DNA from: Prauserella isguenensis
Lineage (GTDB): Bacteria > Actinomycetota > Actinomycetes > Mycobacteriales > Pseudonocardiaceae
NCBI RefSeq assembly: GCF_014191605.1
Contig: NZ_JACHWU010000002.1
Location: forward strand, 744,001-808,000
Reading direction: 5' to 3'
DNA length: 64,000 bases
Shown one piece after another: positions 59,666 through 64,000 of the stretch (position 1 is the stretch's first letter; each line of letters opens with the position of its first letter). The notes beneath the pieces are model-generated. The model was given only the letters and a program-made list of their open reading frames with translations. It ran no database searches and had not been told where the DNA came from. The translations under genes were made by a program, and so were the position numbers.

Positions 59666-61253
59666 CCCGCTCCCTGCCTGCCCAGTACGGCTCACGCAGC
59701 TCCCGTTTGAGGATCTTGCCCGTCGGCGCCTTCGGCAGCTCGGTCACGAAGTCGACCGACTTCGGCTTCTGGTACCCGGCCAGATGTGCCCGCGCCTGTT
59801 CGATGATCTCCTCCTCGGTCACCCGTTGCCCCGATTTGAGCACGACGACGGCCTTCACCGACTCGCCCCACTCGTCGTCGGGCACGCCGATCACGGCGCA
59901 CTCCAGCACCGCCGGATGCCGCGCGATGGCCTCCTCGACCTGCACGCTGAAGATGTTCTCGCCACCGGAGATGATCATGTCCTTCGAGCGGTCGACGATG
60001 TAGACATAGCGATCCTCGTCCCACGTGGCGATGTCGCCGGTCCACATCCACCCGCCCCCGGCGGCGACGCCCCTGCTGTCGGGGGTACCCGCGCCCCGCA
60101 GCGTCTCGGCGGTCAGGTCGGGCCGGTTCCAGTAACCGAGCATGTTCGCCTCGGACCGGACGATGATCTGGCCCGGCGTGCGCCCGTCCTGCGGCACGTC
60201 CCGGCCGGTCTCGTCGACCACCCGCACCTGCGTGCCGAAGCCCTCCCGGCCACAGGACTGCAGCCGCTCCGGGCGGACACCCGCGACAGCGGACGCGTGA
60301 TCCTCCTGCGACAGGAAGCACATCGTCGATCCCTCGGTCTGCCCGTAGCCCTGGATGAGGGTGCAGGGGAACGCCTCGAGTGCCTGGCGCACGATCGCCG
60401 AGGGCATCGGCCCACCGCCGTACTGGATGTTGCGCAGGCTCGAGAGGTCGTACCGCTCGAACCCCTCGACGGCCATCATCCAGTTCAGCATCGTGGTGAT
60501 GCCGAGCAGTGCCGACACCCGTTCGGCCTCGATCACCTCCAGCGCCCGCTTCGCCTCGAAGTTCATCATCACGAGCGGGCAGCCGTGCTTGAGGTAGTTC
60601 ATCGCGAGCACGACGGGAATGTGGAACAACTGCCCGGTCAGCAGGTACACGTCGGACGGCACGATGCGCTCGGCCACGGTCTGGTTCAACATCCCCGCGG
60701 CCGCGCTCCGGTGCGAGTGCAGGGCGCCCTTCGCCTGCCCCGTCGTGCCGCCGGTGTAGAGGATGAAGAACGGATCGGTGTCGCCGATCTTCGCCGAGAA
60801 GGCGGGTTCCTCGTCCGAGGCGGCCTCGACCAGCTCCTCCAGCCCGCCGTCGCCGTCCGGCCCGAACCGCAGCACGTGCGGCACGTCCACCGTCCGGCAC
60901 AGTTCGTCGACCACGCCCGACCACTCGGCCTCGGCGACGAGCGCCCGCGGTGCGGCGTCGGCCACGATCGCGGCCAGCTCCGGCGCGGCGAGCCGCCAGT
61001 TCAGCGGCTGCAGCACCAGCCCGGCTCGGCCCGCGGCGAAGTACAGCGCCTGGTACTCCACGCAGTTGCGCGACAGCACGGCCACCCGGTCCCCCGGCGC
61101 CAGCCCACGGGCGAGCAGGCCGTTGGCCAACCGCCGCACGAGGTCGTCGAACTGCCGCCAGGTGAGCCTCCGCTCGGCGGTGACGTCGTAGATCGCCTGC
61201 CCGCCGGGCGTCAACGCCGCCCACTTGGCGGGGATCAAACCCTGATTGGCCAC
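59658..61253 (-). CDS. Acyl-CoA synthetase (AMP-forming)
   Basis: 531 residues. P-loop ILYTGGTTGQAKGALHSHR (about 168-186), A5 QGYGQTEGST, A7 GGWMWTGDIATWDEDRYVYIVDRSKD, A8 ISGGENIFSVQVEEAIARHPAVLECAVIGVPDDEWGE and the A10 Lys in APTGKILKRELRE are present. This set is that of medium-chain/aromatic acid CoA ligases (FadD3/FadD19-like group in actinobacteria). It activates the acid of this third operon and precedes the hydratase and thioesterase genes. The A3 loop has YTGGTTG instead of YTSGTTG, a common variant. Confidence 0.92.
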   Translation of the reverse strand: MANQGLIPAKWAALTPGGQAIYDVTAERRLTWRQFDDLVRRLANGLLARGLAPGDRVAVLSRNCVEYQALYFAAGRAGLVLQPLNWRLAAPELAAIVADAAPRALVAEAEWSGVVDELCRTVDVPHVLRFGPDGDGGLEELVEAASDEEPAFSAKIGDTDPFFILYTGGTTGQAKGALHSHRSAAAGMLNQTVAERIVPSDVYLLTGQLFHIPVVLAMNYLKHGCPLVMMNFEAKRALEVIEAERVSALLGITTMLNWMMAVEGFERYDLSSLRNIQYGGGPMPSAIVRQALEAFPCTLIQGYGQTEGSTMCFLSQEDHASAVAGVRPERLQSCGREGFGTQVRVVDETGRDVPQDGRTPGQIIVRSEANMLGYWNRPDLTAETLRGAGTPDSRGVAAGGGWMWTGDIATWDEDRYVYIVDRSKDMIISGGENIFSVQVEEAIARHPAVLECAVIGVPDDEWGESVKAVVVLKSGQRVTEEEIIEQARAHLAGYQKPKSVDFVTELPKAPTGKILKRELREPYWAGRERDV

Positions 61254-61286
61254 GGTTCCTCCGATCCGTCCCTGGACGCGGCCACG

Positions 61287-61703
61287 TCAGTACGGCAGGT
61301 CGAGCTGGACGTGCCGCCGGGCGAACCGCCAGGCACCGTTCTCACGGGCGAGCTCGTCCTCGTACCGCGCCGTCGACAGCACGGTCAGCGTCTGGCCTGC
61401 GATGGAGATCAGCGTCAGGTACGAGGTCACCGTGGCGGTGTCGTCGGTGAGATCACGTACGACGACGTTGGACACCAGGTGCCGCCGCTGGTCGTCCTGC
61501 GACGCGAGCGACTTCTCCATCAGGCCGACGATCTGGTCCCGGCCCTCGAACGGGCCGACCAGGTCGCCGTCGGCGACCCGCATCGACATGACGGCGTCGG
61601 CCGTGAAACAGCCGGCCATCGCAGTCATGTCGTTCTCGTCGTAGGCGAAGGTGTACACGCCGAGCAGGTTCTCGATCTCGGTACGTTCGTCGGCGATTCC
61701 CAT
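61287..61703 (-). CDS. SnoaL/NTF2-like protein (ketosteroid isomerase fold)
   Basis: 138 residues. IENLLGVYTFAYDENDMTAMAGCFTADAVMSM (about 10-41) and the C-terminal ENGAWRFARRHVQLDLPY are typical of the SnoaL_4 group of NTF2-fold proteins. Such proteins are isomerases, dehydratases or cyclases in aromatic and steroid pathways, or ring-hydroxylating accessory proteins. It is one of three SnoaL-type genes in this operon. The exact reaction is unknown. Confidence 0.8.
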   Translation of the reverse strand: MGIADERTEIENLLGVYTFAYDENDMTAMAGCFTADAVMSMRVADGDLVGPFEGRDQIVGLMEKSLASQDDQRRHLVSNVVVRDLTDDTATVTSYLTLISIAGQTLTVLSTARYEDELARENGAWRFARRHVQLDLPY

Positions 61704-61781
61704 GTCTTCGGGCCTCCTGGTTCTGGTGGGGACACGGAGTTCTCGAGCGGATGCGGGCGCGGACCGGACCGCGCACCTGCG

Positions 61782-62645
61782 TCAGAGCCCGGCCGGAGTG
61801 ACCGAGCCCCCGAGCGCGACGACGAGCGGAATCGGGTCGAAGAACTCCGCGAAGCGGGCGATCCGATCGCCGCGCACCGTCACCCTGGCGATGTAGGCGT
61901 TGCGATACGGCAGCCCCGTGGTCCGCACCGAGGCGTCCGATGTGTACTCGGCGACGAACTCGCCCGGCACGTCGAGCTCGTTGATCCGGTACGACGCGAA
62001 GTTCATGGGCGTCACCAGGTCCGGCAGGCCCGAGTAGAACTCCGCGATCGCCGCGCGGCCCTGCAACGTCGTCGGGATGCCCTCCGGGGCGTACGGGATG
62101 TCGAGCACGCCGTCCTCGTGGAACAGGTCCGGAATCGCCGCGACGTCCAGGCTCCCCACCGCGTCGAGATACGACGTGATGAGCCTGCGCCCGATGTCGG
62201 TGTCGGCCGCCTGCGGTCCTGCCTCGAATCCCTCCAGCTCCGGCGGGGTGAGTGCGGAGATCACCCGGGAGGAGATCCGCCACCCGGCCGCGGTGCGGAC
62301 ATAGGTGTCCTCGTTGAGCGCGGCGGCCCGGAACTTCGCGCCCGAGGCCGAATGTCCCTCCGAGAACACGTAGTTCGTGCCGTGGGCGGTGTCCGGCCCG
62401 TCGAACTCGACGATGTGGTTGGTGATGATGTGGAATTGGTCGGCCACCGAGGCGGCGTCCCGTTCGAAGAAGCCGCGGATCGCCTCCCTGCCCTCGAACC
62501 GCTCGAGCCCCACCGGGGTCGCGTCCCACACGGCGTCGTCACTGAAGGCCGACAACGCCTCCGCCGGGTCGAAGCGGTCGAGACCGCGGGCGTACCGGTG
62601 GGACAGTTCCATGATCTCGTGCCGCGCGGCGGCCTGCTCGTTCAT
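61782..62645 (-). CDS. Tandem SnoaL/NTF2-like two-domain protein
   Basis: 287 residues with two NTF2-fold domains. Domain 1, residues about 5-135 (EIMELSHRYARGLDRFDPAEALSAFSDDAVWDATP ... REAIRGFFERDAASVADQFHIITNHIVEFDG), and domain 2, about 152-280 (LITSYLDAVGSLDVAAIPDLFHEDGVLDIPYAP ... FAEFFDPIPLVVAL). A fused pair like this may act as a pseudo-dimer with two different sites. It lies 78 bases upstream of the single-domain SnoaL gene and 12 bases downstream of the alcohol dehydrogenase gene. Confidence 0.8.
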   Translation of the reverse strand: MNEQAAARHEIMELSHRYARGLDRFDPAEALSAFSDDAVWDATPVGLERFEGREAIRGFFERDAASVADQFHIITNHIVEFDGPDTAHGTNYVFSEGHSASGAKFRAAALNEDTYVRTAAGWRISSRVISALTPPELEGFEAGPQAADTDIGRRLITSYLDAVGSLDVAAIPDLFHEDGVLDIPYAPEGIPTTLQGRAAIAEFYSGLPDLVTPMNFASYRINELDVPGEFVAEYTSDASVRTTGLPYRNAYIARVTVRGDRIARFAEFFDPIPLVVALGGSVTPAGL

Positions 62646-62657
62646 CGTCGGCCCGGC

Positions 62658-63776
62658 TCAGTCGTAGACGATGACGCCGCGGATGTTCTTGCCCTCGCGC
62701 AGGTCCTGGAAGGCGGTGTTGATGTCCTCCAGGGCGTAGGTGCGCGTGACCAACTCGTCGAGCTTCATCTCGTCGCGCCGATACAGGTCGGCGATCAGCG
62801 GGATGTCGTTGCGCGCGTTGGTGGAGCCGTAGAGCGTGCCCTGCAACCGCTTGCCCGACATCGCGAACGTGAACATGTCGAACTGCACGTCGCGCTGCAG
62901 GACGGGTGCGGCCGCGGTGAGCACCAACACTCCGCCGCGCCGCGTCATCGCCTGTGCGGGCTCGAGGATGGAGCCGTACGCGACGCCGACGGTGACGATC
63001 ACCCGGTCGGCGCCCTGGCCGTTCGTCATGTTCTCGACGAGCTGCGCGGCCTCCGCCGCCGTGGCGGCGGTGTGCGTGGCACCGAACTCCGGCGCGCGAT
63101 CCCGCTTGTAGTCCACCGGGTCGACCGCGATGATGGCCTTCGCGCCGCGGTGCCGGGCGCCCTGGACCGCGTTCATGCCGACGCCGCCGACACCGAAGAT
63201 CACCACGACGTCGCCGAGCTGCAGGTCGGCCGCGTACATGGTCGATCCCCATCCCGTCGGCACGCCGCATCCGATGAGCGCTGCCTTGTCGAGCGGAATG
63301 TCTTTGTCGATCTTCACGAGTGCGTCCGTGGGCACCGTGACGTACGGCGCGAACGTGCCGAGGTACGACATCGCGCCGACGCCCTGGCCGCGGGCGTGGA
63401 TCCGATGCGTACCGTCGGGCGAGGTGCCGGCGAGCACACCGGCGCCGAGCGCGCACATGTTGGCCTTGCCCGCGACGCACATCGAGCATTTGCCGCACGA
63501 GGGCAGGAACGAGCAGACGACGTGGTCGCCGACCTGCAGGTCGGCCACGTGGTCCCCGACCTCGGTGACCACCCCGGCACCCTCGTGGCCGCCGAGGATC
63601 GGCGCCCAGTCGAGCGGGATGTCGCCCGTGTCGAGGTGGTCGTCACTGTGGCAGATGCCCGACGCGGCGAGTTTCACCGTCGCCTCGCTCCTCTTCGGCG
63701 GGTCGAGTTCGATCTCCTCGACCGACCAGCCCGATTGTGTTCCCGGCTCCCACAGGAGCGCACCCTTGGTTTTCAT
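62658..63776 (-). CDS. NDMA-dependent zinc alcohol dehydrogenase (mycofactocin-associated type)
   Basis: 372 residues from ATG 63776. Catalytic zinc ligands in SGICHSDDHLDTGD (Cys about 38) and GGHEGAGVV, structural zinc Cys in CGKCSMCVAGKANMC (about 94-108), and NAD-binding VVIFGVGGVGMNAVQGARHRGAKAIIAVDP. The sequence follows the actinobacterial group of alcohol dehydrogenases named for activity with N,N-dimethyl-4-nitrosoaniline, which hold NAD(H) tightly and are thought to recycle it through mycofactocin. It oxidises an alcohol, perhaps one made by the P450 or LLM enzyme. Confidence 0.92.
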   Translation of the reverse strand: MKTKGALLWEPGTQSGWSVEEIELDPPKRSEATVKLAASGICHSDDHLDTGDIPLDWAPILGGHEGAGVVTEVGDHVADLQVGDHVVCSFLPSCGKCSMCVAGKANMCALGAGVLAGTSPDGTHRIHARGQGVGAMSYLGTFAPYVTVPTDALVKIDKDIPLDKAALIGCGVPTGWGSTMYAADLQLGDVVVIFGVGGVGMNAVQGARHRGAKAIIAVDPVDYKRDRAPEFGATHTAATAAEAAQLVENMTNGQGADRVIVTVGVAYGSILEPAQAMTRRGGVLVLTAAAPVLQRDVQFDMFTFAMSGKRLQGTLYGSTNARNDIPLIADLYRRDEMKLDELVTRTYALEDINTAFQDLREGKNIRGVIVYD

Positions 63777-63837
63777 CGATATCCTTTCGGTCCGGTGTGG
63801 AGAGTCGCCGACGACGGCGGCACGGGCCGCCCACGGG

Positions 63838-64000
63838 TCAGCTCGCGGGGTCCGCGACGGGGACGGCGCGGTGGATGTCGGTCTCGCGCTTGGCGATGCG
63901 CCAGCGGCCGTCGACCCGGCGCAGCAGGTCGCGGTAGGTCGCCGCGGTCTGCGCCCAGCCGTCGGCGGTGCCCGCCATCGCCAGCACATCGGTCACGGAC
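63838..64000 (-). CDS. SnoaL-like protein, C-terminal fragment (5' end outside window)
   Basis: The last 54 codons are visible: VTDVLAMAGTADGWAQTAATYRDLLRRVDGRWRIAKRETDIHRAVPVADPAS, then TGA at 63838-63840. The RVDGRWRIAKRETD motif is the usual C-terminal strand pair of SnoaL_4/NTF2-fold proteins, making this the third such gene here. It is 61 bases upstream of the alcohol dehydrogenase gene, so the operon extends past the window. Confidence 0.6.
   Translation of the reverse strand, partial: SVTDVLAMAGTADGWAQTAATYRDLLRRVDGRWRIAKRETDIHRAVPVADPAS

Overview
The window is a piece of a high-GC actinobacterial chromosome. GC is about 70 percent over most of it, GTG starts are frequent, many genes overlap by 4 bases, and the gene families (MceG ATPase, FolP2-type pteroate synthase homologue, NDMA-dependent alcohol dehydrogenase, many FadE-, CaiB- and CitE-like proteins) are typical of Pseudonocardiaceae, Nocardiaceae and Mycobacteriaceae. 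I lean to a Pseudonocardiaceae-like organism, by inference only. No rRNA, tRNA, transposase, integrase, phage gene or CRISPR array was seen.

Layout. 1-2.6 kb: the end of a TetR gene, a GH39-like glycoside hydrolase and a glyoxalase-fold protein, in DNA of lower GC. 2.6-9.5 kb (minus): folP2, a selenocysteine-containing formate dehydrogenase (catalytic subunit with an in-frame UGA and a readable SECIS hairpin, Fe-S subunit, NrfD membrane subunit) and a TetR gene. 9.7-12.2 kb: mceG behind a KstR-type palindrome, and a YjiH-like membrane protein. 12.3-24 kb: a leftward run CitMHS transporter, AtuA-type protein and its small partner, GntP permease, CaiB CoA-transferase, CitE lyase, LysR, two acyl-CoA dehydrogenases, with a divergent LysR; it reads as an organic-acid uptake, CoA-activation and C-C cleavage module. 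24-28.6 kb: MFS pump and SDR, divergent from a CaiB homologue and its GntR regulator. 28.7-36 kb: amidohydrolase, SDR and two acyl-CoA dehydrogenases divergent from thiolase, HSD10-like SDR and enoyl-CoA hydratase, a nearly complete beta-oxidation set.

36-48 kb: a divergent pair of operons sharing a 181-base promoter region with two 21-base direct repeats. Rightward lies P450 plus ferredoxin reductase. Leftward lie ferredoxin, a MenB/BadI-like crotonase, acyl-CoA ligase, CitE, MaoC and an acyl-CoA dehydrogenase. Facing the P450 operon is a long leftward operon (58-44 kb): aldehyde dehydrogenase, KstD-like flavoprotein, a five-gene branched-chain-type ABC importer, acyl-CoA ligase, enoyl-CoA hydratase, second aldehyde dehydrogenase, SDR, LLM oxidoreductase and a small frameshifted gene. 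Right of a 19-bp hairpin terminator, a third leftward operon (64-58 kb) has NDMA-dependent alcohol dehydrogenase, SnoaL/NTF2-fold proteins, acyl-CoA ligase, a two-gene hot-dog hydratase and a thioesterase.

Together the 26-64 kb genes can import an organic acid or other ligand, hydroxylate it (P450 system), oxidise alcohol and aldehyde groups, activate acids to CoA thioesters, beta-oxidise them and finish with retro-aldol/retro-Claisen lyases. The substrate cannot be read from sequence; a terpenoid, alicyclic or steroid-side-chain-like compound would fit. A GATAATRRTTAY element overlaps the likely -10 boxes of three of these promoters and suggests that parts of the pathway share one repressor.
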